NCBI RefSeq assembly: GCF_018873765.1
Contig: NC_057918.1
Location: 9,556,862 to 9,620,861, forward strand
Reading direction: 5' to 3'
DNA length: 64,000 bases
Source of the DNA: Telopea speciosissima
Taxonomy: Eukaryota; Streptophyta; Magnoliopsida; Proteales; Proteaceae
Under the pieces are notes generated by a model that saw only the letters and a program-made list of their open reading frames with translations, was not told the origin of the DNA and ran no database searches. Positions 47,611-59,927 of this stretch are shown one piece after another. The translations under genes and the position numbers were made by a program. The first letter of the stretch is position 1. Every line of letters begins with the position of its first letter.

Positions 47611-47866
47611 CCAAACATGGATTTTAACCTTGGAGTTGGAACTTGGAAGGACACTGCAGTTAAAACGCAGATTTTTAACTTGCAAATCCTTTCAAGTGTG
47701 TAGTGCACCATATTTGAGAATCTAACTATAAAAACATAGCAGTGCCGTCTTTTTATCTTCTCTAAGTGTTGGGTGGACGGTTGGATTCTCAAGTGTGTTA
47801 CAGTGGACAGTCATTGCACTTACGGATAAAAATCCTTCTGAATACTACGTTTCAAAGCACAAATTT

Positions 47867-47963
47867 CAAAGGATCTTTATTCTCTCAAGTGCACTGGCAC
47901 CTCACTTGTGCAGTCGACGGTGCACTGGGTAGTGCACTCCACTTGAGAGGATAAAAATTCAAT
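47867..47963. mobile_element. Small foldback repeat, about 97 bp
   Basis: The ends tttattctctcaagtg and cacttgagaggataaa are inverted, with internal gtgcac palindromes. A related piece, catcctctctcaagtg...cactgtccagtgcac, lies at 53838-53892. Confidence 0.5.
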
Positions 47964-48256
47964 TTCAAATTACTTCTCATTTTGGAAAATTGATTTTAAT
48001 TAAGGACGAGAGATTGCTACCAGGTCATATAGCGTCTGTATGAACACGAGGCCAATAAGTGTGTGTGTGCAGGAGTATTTGACTGAATGGGATTTTTAGT
48101 TTACTGAAACTGAGTGATAATTTTGTGCGATACCCGATCTAGGGTGGATACAAAACAATCGACATCGGTATTGGTTGAGACCGATACCGTATCTGATACC
48201 TAAATCAATGGTACAGACTGTCGACTGCCGAGTATCATGAAAGTATATTTCTTTCC

Positions 48257-48416
48257 TTTTTTTTTTTTTTGGAGACAGGAGGGGTATCCGACTTTAGGCC
48301 AACTAAATCCTCCCTTGGCTCGAACCGAGAGCTTCTGGGCCCTAGTGAGTCTCAGGCAGGTGGTCCCAAGAAATTATGCAACGGCGAAGGTTTGATCACG
48401 AGACCTCGCTTCCTGA
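48257..48416 (-). mobile_element. 5'-truncated copy of the 40.9-kb SINE
   Basis: The minus strand runs from caggaagcgaggtctcgtga to ggatacccctcctgtctcc and an A-tail. It matches the second part of the SINE at 40910-41145 but lacks its first ~40 bp. Confidence 0.85.
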
Positions 48417-48453
48417 TTCGTGGTCTGCCGATACTCATAAGGCGGGATAAAAC

Positions 48454-48495
48454 CATAAATGTTTTTTTTTTTTTTGGTAAGAAATCATAAATGTT
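48454..48495 (-). mobile_element. 22-bp A-tailed retroinsertion with 10-bp TSD
   Basis: CATAAATGTT at 48454-48463 and 48486-48495 flanks an insert that reads ATTTCTTACC plus an A-run on the minus strand. The TCTTACC-A(n) core is the same as in the insertion at 24430. Confidence 0.65.
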
Positions 48496-49004
48496 CATAA
48501 GAGTGTATTCCATACGAAGGAGGTGTACTGTGTAGCATCCACTAGGATAACTATCCCTTTTGACTTCGAAGTCCTAATTCCATAAGGACAGCCTCAGGTG
48601 AGATTTCTATATGAACCGTCAGATTAGAATAAGCTGAGTGGGCGCTCTGATAAATGTGAAACGAAGTTATCCTTAGGTGGGACCACCAAAATGTTGGATC
48701 TCATCCGTGCATTTGTGGCACGTCTACCTATTATGTGTTTCCTAGCTGCTTGTGTTGTTCCTCATCCATGATGAAATCATAGGAATTGACGGGTCTCGTT
48801 AGATAAATATGTTGATAGGCTTTGGTAACGGTTGGATCAGAATAAGTACACCATCCAACGGTAAAAAATTGGCGGCAAATTATAGGTCATCTTACCTGGA
48901 AAAAAAAAAAAAAGAGTAAAGGACTATATATTGGCAAAAGCGATTTGGCGGGAGTCGTCCTGACTTTGACTTCTACCACCCACGCTATATAGCGCTTTGG
49001 AGGA

Positions 49005-49175
49005 CAGCGATTAAGATCATCTTCAGGGAGTAGGGAACGCCCAGAGCGCTGCCAGCCGTTGGGTTATACCGTACATATTTTTAGGTGTGCATCGAGATGT
49101 GTGCAACACAGCTCAACCGCTAGATGCCCCTTGACAGCACCTTGGGCACACGCTTCCCTGGAGACGAGTTAAATT
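49005..49175. mobile_element. MITE, family shared with 59208-59375
   Basis: Inverted ends gatcatcttcaggga and ccctggagacgagtt surround a body with ccagccgttgg, gtgtgcatcgagatgtgtg and cagctcaaccgctagatgcc. The copy at 59208-59375 has the same body (ccagtcgttgg, gtatagctcaaccgctaaat). Confidence 0.7.
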
Positions 49176-50405
49176 CGGAAGAAAGGGAGAAGCTATAGTG
49201 TATCGTAGAGGTGGTGTCCGTTACATTTGCATAGAACTAGGGTCCACACGTCTAATAATGAACCTTATCTATATATTACTAATTTTGAACACCCTTCGTA
49301 GACTCAGAGCTCTTCTTCCATGATCTCTGAATCCTTCCACATCTTCTCTAATGCTTTGTTTCTGTTAGGCCGAGTGCCATGGGGTCGGATGTTGTAGTTC
49401 TCAACTCGAGTGGACATCTCTATATGGTGACTACTGATTATGGTTTCCTTTGCTCGGCTTTTGTTGGCAAAGCTTTGGCGCTTCGACTAGGGTTTATAGG
49501 CTGCCTTAGGTAAGGACATCAGGTGGGTTTCCTTTCACTCTGATTGTCAGCTTCTGATTCGGTGCTTTCTTGACAAGTCTGTGCTACCACTCCTCGAAGC
49601 CTCTACCATCTTGGGAGATATCTGCAACCTTTTGTGCTCTCTAGATTCACACTCGTTTTTCTTTTACTAGTAGAAATGTTAATGTATTTGCCCATGCTAT
49701 TTCTAAATGGGCCTTGCTCTACCCTCAATTGGACCCTCAATTGGGTATGTGGTGGCATTCCTATCTGGATGATCTTCTTAGCATTGTATCTCCTTTGCTA
49801 CCCCTTGGGGCCTAATGAAGTGCCCCCTTGCGGGGCTTTCGTGCCACACAAAAAATGAACATGATTGACAAAGTTGAATTCAGAAATAATTCAAAAAATA
49901 TAAATTTAAAATAATTTATTATGTCACTTTTAAAATTTAATGAAAAATTTGGTAATAATAAGGCAGATTGTCAAATTAATTCAGGAACTATTTGTTACCT
50001 AAAACAATCGGAGAAAAATAGCATGGACCATATTGGAATGTTAACAAGGTCCAAAAGGTTGGAGTGTTCATGGGCAAGAGATTGTTGTCTGGTGGTGTAC
50101 CCCTGCATCAACGTGGGTAAATGAGAGTACGTTTAACTGTGTAAGGGCGTCAATATGGATGAGATTTTTTTATTTTAAGAGGGTGGAGCGTAATTTTACG
50201 CATAGGGGTCAAGTATGGAAACAACTTGTTTTCAAAGTGATGAACCAATAAATTGTAATCTTCCTTTAACTGTCCCTTCTCTTATTCCTAAAAGTTAATT
50301 ATATTATGTATTATTTAATGTAAAGGTAAAAAAACATTTTAACAAAGTTTCAAGTTATTTAATGCATTATTTTACAAGATTTTCTCATTAAATAAGGTTA
50401 CACCA

Positions 50406-51064
50406 ATATTTTCTAGGGATGTAAACGAATCGAATTCGGTTGGATAGTGGCATTATCATATCTGTATCCGATTATAATCGGATAGATTCGGATAATATCC
50501 TATCGATTTGTGGACAGATTCGGATAATTTTCGGATAGTGATTTTTTGAATATAGGTTCTCCTTAATGGATATGAATACGGATCGAATACGATTTTTCGA
50601 CTATCCATTGACATATTTACCGTTTTTATGATGAGGGTTAGGGTTGAAACTTGAGAGTTCAGTAATTACCATTTCTTCTACTCTTCTTAGTCTTTATTCT
50701 CTTACGTTTTTTACTTTTGATTTTTTAATAGATATGTAATTCCATGTATCACATTGCATAAAACAATATATATAAACCAATAGCAAATCTAGAAAAAGAA
50801 TCACATTATCTTAACTTATAAATTTATAAAAATAAGATAACAAAATCCAATAAGATAACTTAAAAGGATAGACAAACACATAATTATATTTCAGATATTT
50901 TATTACCGTTGGACTGCTAAACGAATTGGATAATAATCGGTCGAATAGGGGGATTATCATATTCGTATCCGATTAGTTTCGGACGGATTCGGATTCTCCT
51001 AAACGGATACGAGCGCTGATCGAATACGGATTTACGAATATCCGTTTACATCCCTAATATTTTC
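50406..51064. mobile_element. 643-bp hAT-like MITE with 8-bp TSD
   Basis: Element 50414-51056 has ends TAGGGATGTAAACG and CGTTTACATCCCTA and a perfect 8-bp target duplication ATATTTTC (50406-50413, 51057-51064). Subterminal cggata/tatccg motifs are repeated many times. It has no coding capacity. It is the best-preserved full copy of the family (also 25294, 57679, 11917). Confidence 0.88.
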
Positions 51065-52257
51065 CTATATCAAAGGAATGTCCCAACTCCAATGACAGCT
51101 CTTTCGGTGTATTTATAATTTGACACCTTTTAATTATCTCTTATCTTATTCCCCAAATCCTTTAAGATATGAGTATAAAAAGATTTTCAAAAATAAATTG
51201 AAAGTTCGCATATCATTATGTCATTATCAGCATGTGTTATTGTGAAGCTCATTTTTTTTTCAAGTACACATATGAAATGATACTATTACCCTTATTGGGA
51301 AATTTTGTGTTACACTAAAAGGCAAAAAAAGTAAAATTATAAATTATTTGACACCTTGTTTATCAAAAAATAATTATTTAACACCTTGAGGGGTGTCAAT
51401 AAGAAAAATCCAACAAAATTACATTCTTGTTGTAGCAAACCTTGGTTACAACAAGTTTTTCCCAATATTAATAGGAAAAACTTCCCCATGATGCCAGAAT
51501 GCAATTTTCCTCTTACATTGATATTTTTTTTAGTTTCTCTATCTTAGTCTAAATAAGTGGGCATCATGTAGATGATACCTTTTTCAGAATAACCATTGGT
51601 GTTGTATGCATATCCCTCCACTATGGTGTCCTGGGAAACCCTCTCTCTAGTTAATATTAAGGAAAAAAGATGGTTGTCTCATCGCATGGAGCGCCTACGC
51701 CCAAACACAAGAATGCCCATAATTACTGCTCTGCACCTCATGACATAACAAATTTCATCCCTGTTAATGCTCATGCATGCTCTCTCATTAGCCCCCACTC
51801 TAGTACAAGGGCCATGTGAACAGATACCAATTGTTGCCCTAGTATTAATTGGATAAGGTTGACCAATTTTACTTAATCCTATTCAAAAAATTATAATAGG
51901 AGAGGGTGGGTTTCCTTCAAGGGCAGTGTAAGAAGTAATCGACACACTACAACCAATGAGGAGTTGGAAAATGATATCATCCATATAAGGCCGACATAAT
52001 CTTTTTTCCCAACCAAAACTAGTTGAATATGGTTGTTTTGAACTTGCATAATTGCATTGTTTAAATTCAAAAATTACTCGGTCGTGTCAACTTGTACAAA
52101 CAGAATTTAGGCCAATTGTTCACCGAATTGCCTTTCTTGTTCCAAGTACAACACTCTTGAATTTAAAAACTATACATAACAAAGAATCAGTTTATGCTTT
52201 GCCCTCGTTTAATAAGTCCTTCTTCACGGAAAAATATCTCATCAATTTGTCTGTCTG

Positions 52258-52415
52258 TCAATTTCCTCAATACCCTCTAATAGAGTGAGGTAGACTCCAC
52301 TCCTGGCAGTATGTTCGGACAAGGGGTAGGATGGTCATTTCTGCCCTCCTATTAGATGGAATTGAGGAAATTGAGGAGCTGGCAAATTGAGGGGATAAAG
52401 ATCCGTCTTTCACGC
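52258..52415. mobile_element. MITE related to 47388-47610
   Basis: The arms tttcctcaataccctctaat and ctattagatggaattgagga are inverted. The body shares actccactcctggcagt and ggatggtcatttctgccctc with 47388-47610. Confidence 0.55.
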
Positions 52416-53066
52416 CCTTTTATCCATAAACAAATCTCAATCATACAAATTAAAATTTTCGGCTCACTTTCCTCTTTATAAGAGGTATGAAGTACACATG
52501 TAGAAGCAAAGCTTATGTGATGGCCAGTATTGTTAATTCACATAAGCTTTGCCCAGAACATCCACGATTTTACTTCAAAGCTCTTCCAAAGAGGGAGAGT
52601 AAGTCCTGGATATCTTTGCTGTGATTGTTCTATTTTTCTGTTTACCAGAAATGGGCTAATGGAGAAAAGCTTAACAAGAAGAGAATGAATTTCCAATAAC
52701 AAAGTTGGCCTATTCATTTCTCAAGGACAATGGGTTACTTATCTTTCTGTTTCACTGGGTGGAACAAGGGCTGAATAATCTGCCATAGCCCACAACTCAA
52801 TCAAATTCCATGAACAGGTTTTGAATCATCATCAGATGAGTTGAGAAATGAAAAATGAGTTTTTAATTATTGAGAACTCCAATTTTCCTCTTCCTGGTAT
52901 CAGAATATCCATGGGGATTGGGGCTGATGATGTTAATAGTGGCCTACATATTGATGTGAACTCAGAAGCAGGCACTGGAACAAGAAAAAGTTTTTGACAA
53001 CCAGAGTCTGAACAGATTAACAGTAATGAAACAAGAAGGTGACTGGTTCCCTTGAAGGGCAGATGG

Positions 53067-53094
53067 GTTATGGGTTATGGGTTATGGGTTATCC
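53067..53094. repeat. Four gggttat units
   Basis: A short tandem of a 7-mer that differs from the plant telomere unit TTTAGGG. It is too short and interrupted to suggest telomeric origin. Confidence 0.85.
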
Positions 53095-54094
53095 TTTCTG
53101 TGGGTTCCCATTAGAGACCTTTGGATGCCTTAATTTTGTTTGTATAAGGGTATTTATGTAATATCCCTTCATATGTTCTAATATAATCTTACTTGTATTA
53201 ATGTCCAGCCTGTGAGGGGCAATCTAGTAATTAGCCCATCTGACCTAAACCCTAGTTTTCTATAAATACTAGCTGGAGGTAGCAGTCTGGGTATTCCAAA
53301 TTAGATACTCAGGGTGTAATGCTTTAAGCAACCTTGTGCTTAAACCCTAAACCCTATCAGTTTGTACTGTAGAATACAACTATCTGGATTCTGGACTCCA
53401 AGCCTATGAAGCTAGAAGGGTTTTTGGGCCTTTTAATCAGATCATTAGATTATTAAACAAAAAGTCTCTACAATATTTGCCAAAGCCCATTTAGAAACAG
53501 AGGATGATTTTAACAAATTCCCATATAATTAGAATCATTTCTGTTCTTCTCTTTATGGGTTGCTTAAGTATTAATTAGAATCTTTTCTGTTCTTCTTAAT
53601 CTCAAAGGAAACTAATCTCATACTCATTAGGAGTCAAAGTATATCTCTAAAAGCATAATATTATAGGATGAAATAGCTAGATCCACCATTGTTGAAAGCA
53701 ACCATCCTATCCTCTGAGGGAATGAATGGCTTCAGATTCCTTCTGGACAGATAAAATAATCCTTTTTCTGGGCAACAAAAGATTAAAATAATCCTTTTTC
53801 TGGGTGGCAATGGCATGGTGGGTGATAGGGATTTTCATCCTCTCTCAAGTGCGATGCACTGTCCAGTGCACCTTTAAAGTGCATCAAAATCGAAAAAACT
53901 GATAAAACTTAGTATTTTTTATATATAAAAAATCAAGATGGGCAGATAATAGACCAATAAGAAACCGTTAAAGAAATTGATAAGGAATCAAAACTAACCA
54001 GATTGATAGCTATCGGTTTGGATTTGATTTTTGTAGACCAAACACCTGATTGGTACGATTTTGATTTGATCCGATATATCAAAAAGGGGAAAAT

Positions 54095-54248
54095 GAACTT
54101 TGTCCGGGAGCATTGCGTATGGTAGTGCCTCTTAAAGTCTATCTCTTTTCCCTTCCAATGAAATGACATAATTACCCCCTTTATTGTGGGAGGAGAAACA
54201 TAGACTTAAGGGATGCTAGCATACGCTATGCTCCTAGGCACAGAACTC
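54095..54248. mobile_element. Foldback MITE, about 154 bp
   Basis: The arms gaactttgtccgggagcatt and gctcctaggcacagaactc are imperfect inverted repeats, with gcgtatg and catacgc at the inner side and a further pair agtctatctc / agactta inside. Confidence 0.65.
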
Positions 54249-56333
54249 AATCCCATAAAAAAAAAAAAGGAAAAAGTTCTTTGAGCCACTGGAGTTGGGT
54301 TTATTAGCACACCTCTGTGTCTATCTCTCTCTTTCTCATAAGAAATGACTTATTGTCCTCCAATTTACTATAATGTTTTATCGCACCTCCTTAGTCTGCA
54401 TCTCTATGTTGGTTGCTTAGATAACCCTCTTTCATAAAAAATTAAAAAAAATAAAAAAATTTGAAAAAAAGCATTCAAACCACAACAACCGTTTGGCCCT
54501 AACTGGTTGGCATGTGCATAAGTGCATTAATGCATAGAAGAAGGAAATAGATAAGGAAATGGAAGACATATTAAATAGTGGAAAAACTCGCATATTAGGT
54601 ACCTCTTTCAATTGTGTTTGCTTATTAGGAAACATTAGGTAGTCCCACTGCTATCACACTTGTGCTCATATCTATTCTATGTTGAGCAGGCAAATGAAAC
54701 GTATTCATTCAAATCTTTCTTCAATCAATGAAACAGTTCAAGCACCTCCTTTTCCCGCTTCCTCCTTCATTGGGGTTTTCCCTTTTTTTCTCCTAATGAG
54801 GAAATTAGAAATGTATTAACTATCAAATTAACAGTATATAATTTTTTGGCCCGTTAGCCTTTTCAAAGGTTGAAGAAAACTTCCTCCTAGTCTTCCTAGG
54901 TGAATGTACATTTCCTTCACCCACGGTGAAAGAAAACTTCCTCGTTATTTTTACTTCACTTTTGCTATTTTAACTCACTTCTTCGTGCCTTGATAAGCAT
55001 ATCTGCTACATAGCACATTGAAGGGGATCCAAATCTCCCATTCACATGTAAAACTTTAGTTCAAACGGAGTTTTGTCAAGTGGCAAAATAAGGTTTGAAA
55101 AGTCGGGACTATGGGATAATGCACACTACTGGTCGTAAAATCATAGAAATGCATGTTAATACAAGGGAGATTATTTGATTGGATAATGCTCTGAAATTTG
55201 ACATATCACTAGTCTATAGATCTGGGCTAAGCCTGCGGCCCCATTCGCTCTCGAGCAAAGAACATCGCCCCTATTTTCAAATGTTTTTTAAATGCATATA
55301 ATATAGATTAATAAAAGAAATTTAAATCACTATCATTAGGTAGGCATTATGTAATCCAATCAGGTTTGAACCAATATGTGAAACTTTTAATGATGCAAAT
55401 TCAGATCACTTGTGGAAGGTTTCATCTAATTATTAGATTGCATTTTCCTCGTAAGATAGCCCTACTACCCACATTTTGAGGTTTTCTTGTTTTTTTTTTT
55501 TAATGGGAGAAGGAAAAAATATATATAATTTATATTGTAATAGGGAGATCCACACTTTGAGATTTTCTTGAGTGCTTGAGCTACCTCTCATCAAGTTGCA
55601 GAAGGTCTTGTCCAGGAGGTGGACCTACTGGGCGTCTGGGCCCTGTTTAAAGATTTTCTTTTTGAGATTGGAATATTGTCTAGGGCCCAATGGGGCCCAT
55701 GATTTTCATTAGGAAGATGAGTTAGGTAGTATGATTGTTAGCATTAAAGAAGGGATTAATTAGTCTGAAACAAGAGTGAGATGGGTAAGGGGGAGCGTAA
55801 TTAAGAAAGCCTAGTAACCTTGTTGTCTGTTCTATTGTGGCATTTCAATCACTCAATCATGTAACCATTGATGGAGAAAGTTTGGCGACAAAAAAGCAAA
55901 CAAAAGCATTAAGCAGCAGCAGACATAAACACCACAGAAAAACGCCCATTTTCCATTGGATAGTGGAGAAAGAAAAAAGTTCCCAAAGTCAGAGAGTAGA
56001 GAAGAGAGAGAGAGACTGAATAACACATACAAGTAAGTCACACACATTCTCACATCTCACATATGCAGAGCTCAATATGTACGCGTGTGTACGCTGGGCC
56101 AATGGGAATGCACGTAGAAGCATCAGGTGGGTGGGGTGATCATTTCAACTCCTCTGTGTTTAAGCATGGACGATACGCTCTCTCATAGAATACATTATTA
56201 TAAAAAATGGCAGAGTTTCCTAAATTGCTAGCATGGGAAGGAATCTGCCCAATACACCATTTAATGGTATAAAAAGCTATCATCCATGTAGATCTTACAA
56301 TTTCAAAATAAATAAAATAAAATAAGGATGCGA

Positions 56334-56515
56334 AAATGCTAACCGATTGCGTGCCTAGCAAGACTAGATAGAAATCATCCGTTGCTTGAAAATGACTGCC
56401 TTGCCCCCATGAAAAGACGGAAATCCCATGGGAGCAAGGCGGTCATTTTCAGGTGGTAGAACGGTTTTTGTGTCTAGGCATTAGAGCCACGCTAGGCGCA
56501 CCATTGGTTAGCATT
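56334..56515. mobile_element. Foldback MITE with nested inverted repeat
   Basis: Outer arms aatgctaaccgattgcgtgc and gcgcaccattggttagcatt; inner arms gaaaatgactgccttgcccc and gagcaaggcggtcattttc pair almost perfectly over about 24 bp. The whole can fold into one long hairpin. Confidence 0.75.
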
Positions 56516-57386
56516 CTTTTTCTCATAAAATAAAAATACATATGTGGAGCTTTCACTTTTTGTGAGAGAGCATGGGGAGAATCCGCACATGAACTGTGTC
56601 GATTTTTCCCCTAAAAAATTGATAAAATTAGGCAGAGGATTCTTTGAAAGGCAATGAGACCTATACGCCAACATGAGGGCCACTAGAAACATCCGTGGAA
56701 GCATCAATAGGGGTGAGATACTCCCTCCTATAAAATGACATATGTGGCCCTTTATATGAGAGGAGTGATATAAACACACAGAGGAGCTACTAGCTAGTAT
56801 ATTCTACCCAGCCTAGCAATATTCTTTCTAGCTCCCACTTATTGTAGTCATATAATGAGCAGTGGAATCCACATTAACACTCTCTTCCCGGATATCTCTT
56901 TCAAAGCATTTGACGAATATTCGGAGCCGACGGTCCACAGACAATCTTTTCCTCCAACCATCCCTTTTAATAATTATATATAAAAGAGGCGTGGCAGAAG
57001 CATCGATACTTAAAAAATAAATTTATGGATAAAAAAAAAAGGGCAAAAATAGTAACGAAATAACTGCCAAAGGCGGTCGTCCTCGGACCTTGACATGGAC
57101 GGTTCATCTACAAAAAGCCACAGATCTAGACCCTTCCTACCTTATCGGCTTATCTATCTAATTAATTGTATTATGGTTCAGTATACAAACAAAATCTATT
57201 AACAGCACCAACTTTGGTATATTAAAACGTGGCTGGCATTAATTGGCCTCAAACCTTTGCCACCACCACCATTCATGCCAGACAACTTCACTACCATTAC
57301 CAGCTCACTTTTATTCAATATGCTCCCCACTAAGATGATGCCACGTGTGATGTTCTTGTGAACACTATGGGGCATACCCATTACCC

Positions 57387-57558
57387 CCATACTATGAATC
57401 CGGATCAGCTACCCACATGGGGACGGGTGGGGACAGATCTGACCCCTCCATGTGGCATGGGTCCCACACCTTAGAGGCAGGTCCCACACTCCCATGAAGG
57501 GTTCAGATCTATCCCCACCCGTCCCCATGTGGGTAGCTGATCTGAACTCCCATACTAT
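57387..57558. mobile_element. 154-bp palindromic MITE with 9-bp TSD, Mutator-like
   Basis: Element 57396-57549 consists of two arms of about 55 bp (gatcagctacccacatgggg...) in inverse orientation around a short GC-rich centre. The 9-bp duplication CCATACTAT lies at 57387-57395 and 57550-57558. A 9-bp duplication fits the Mutator superfamily. Confidence 0.85.
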
Positions 57559-57670
57559 AGTACTATCCTAATTGTTGCTTTTTAGAACAGTCCATCCCTC
57601 ATACATCTTAGATTCTTGAGATCTCAGTCGTACAATCTAATGGGTCCCATGTTGAATACTTGGAATATTG

Positions 57671-57933
57671 GAGAGACCTAGGGATGTAAATGAATAGTCG
57701 AAATCTATTTTCGTATCCGTTTAGCACTATCCGAATCCGTCCAAAAGATAAACGGATAAGGATACGGATAGGCTATAATTATCCAAAAAGCTACATTTAC
57801 ATGTAAACGGATAAAATATCCGATCCATATCCATTTAGCACTAATCCGAATCCATCTGAAAGTTAAATGGATATGGATACGGATATAGCACTATCCGAGC
57901 GAAATCTAATCCGTTTACATCCCTAGAGAGACC
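57671..57933. mobile_element. 247-bp hAT-like MITE with 8-bp TSD
   Basis: Element 57679-57925 with ends TAGGGATGTAAATG and CGTTTACATCCCTA and a perfect target duplication GAGAGACC (57671-57678, 57926-57933). It is a short member of the family at 50414-51056, made mostly of repeated atccgtttagcactatccga-type units. Confidence 0.88.
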
Positions 57934-59207
57934 ACTCTCTCCCTCTATCTCTTTCTCTCTCTTTACCCTTATTCTATCTATTTTCTATTTTTAAGTCTAC
58001 TACTCTATTTAGAGTTTGGAAATCCAGATAGTATTACGTAATCGGGGTTAGGTAGTTAATATCATTCCATAACGGAATAATAAATAGATCCGGAGTAACA
58101 TCTCTTCTCTAATGGATTGGATGGGACCCATGAAATAAAGGTCTTGGATTGGTCAGTCAAATGTCATGAGTTGGCTGTTGGCTCAATACTAGATTACTAA
58201 CTAGTATGTTACCTAATAAGGGTGACTGGATAGAACTAATCAAATAAACACATTAAATCAAGCTCTTTAACTTCTCTTGTATTAGGCTGACCCAATGTAC
58301 CGTCTTCATACACTAAAATGGATCGCATTAGGCACTTAACATATTAATTGTAGGATGAATTGATATTGATATGATATTGATGCATATCAGTTATTACGTT
58401 TAAAAAATAATATTTTTATCAAAACTTGTTTTTATTATTGAAAATCTATCTAATACGACCATCTATATTAGTCTTGATATTTGTATTGGAAGCAATCGAT
58501 ACCAATGTCGATAACATAAACAAAAACCTTGTAAAGGTGTAAAAAATAAAGCAAAAACCGAAAATTGGAATTGAAATCGACTAATTAAACTTTAAAGTCG
58601 AATTGAATTGAAAACAAATCAATTTGGTTTTGGCTTTGCCTATGGCTTTGGCTTTGACTATTAATCTTTGATTCTGATTCGATTGTGAATCAAAGAATTA
58701 TCCATTCTAAATGATTAAAAAATTGATAAATCTAATATAAATCATATACAAATCTGAAAACAAAATACTGAATAATATTCGCTTTCCATTTAAAATAATT
58801 GGCATCCAATAATAACAATATTTCATTTAGTTTGCTTGAGTCTTAAGAGAGGTCGCTTGTTCAACTCTTCCCCAATCGGAAGTTTGACATCTTGTTATTG
58901 CTCCGTGTGCCCCCATAGGGATCCTACCTTCTAGTAGTAGTTGGACCTCATAAAAATAAAAAACCCTGAAATAGATATCAATATCTATGGATACGGATAT
59001 GGATCGGGTTATTGGATTTTGATCCTTAAAATCGTGCTCCTGGGTTCCTCTTAAGTCCAAACCCTTTAAAAAAGATAGATGCGCGGTCGAGACAGGAAGG
59101 TCATATCAGCGGCAGCTCTCCCTCTCCATAATCCAATTATTTCCAATCAAAGCCCAAAAGAGGTGTCATCGGAGTCACCACAAAGGATTGTGTAGTAAGT
59201 TTTGGAG

Positions 59208-59375
59208 TTTAGTTCCTCTCCAGGGAGCCCAGCACGCCTAAGGTGCTACCAGTCGTTGGATTGTATCACACACATCCCTAAGCATGCACCTAAATATGCG
59301 TGGTATAGCTCAACCGCTAAATGCCCCTGGCAGCCCAGGCGCTGGGCTCCATGGGGACGATCCTGATCCCAAATT
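59208..59375. mobile_element. MITE, family shared with 49005-49175
   Basis: Inverted ends include agggagcccagc and gctgggctcc, in a wider frame gttcctctcc / ggggacgatc. The body is shared with the copy near 49 kb. Confidence 0.7.
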
Positions 59376-59927
59376 TTGTAATTCTCTTACGCCCACATGC
59401 TAAAAAAATGACCGAGTAGAGAATGCAGACTAAATAGGATTTGTTATTGTCAAACAAAGAAAGATCATCTATCAAACTAAGGGTCAAAGATTTGACACGT
59501 AATCCCCACCTTCTTAGATCACAGTGCCAATGGTTAGTGAAGGAAAAGACAAGTCATACCCTTTTGATAGCGATTGAAAGGTCGTGATCCATCGTCCATC
59601 ACCTCATTATTGTCTCTTTATTTCTCTCTATAACTCTTTTGTTATCTCTTTCTTTTCTTTCTGCTCCATTCCTTTGTTGTATCTGTTGTATTGGGGAAAT
59701 GCGACTTTTTCGTACGAACTGAGACCTTTGAGCCTTTTTGGAAACCAAAACGTAAACGAGGAGAAGAAGCCCAGAAAGAACCCATCCAAGAAAGAAAGAA
59801 AGAGCATAAGCGAGACGACTCTCATATCTCAACGCCGCCGCCTGAATCGTGAGATCTACTTACTTCTACTTCTCTCTCATTAGGTAGGTGGGGGTGGCTT
59901 AATCAAGCAAGGCAAAGGTAGAGAAAG

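Larger units (their letters stand above)
47160..59927. other. Gene-free 12.8-kb region rich in MITEs
   Basis: Between the start of the coiled-coil gene and the MYB gene I find no coding region. At least eight MITE or SINE insertions are listed separately. The stretch 53040-53480 has four gggttat units (53067-53094), a ctataaatactag TATA-like site (about 53261) and could be part of an LTR, but no ends were found. Confidence 0.5.

Noticed and set aside
53067-53094. Interstitial telomere repeat
   Set aside because: The unit is gggttat, only four copies, and not the plant telomere unit.
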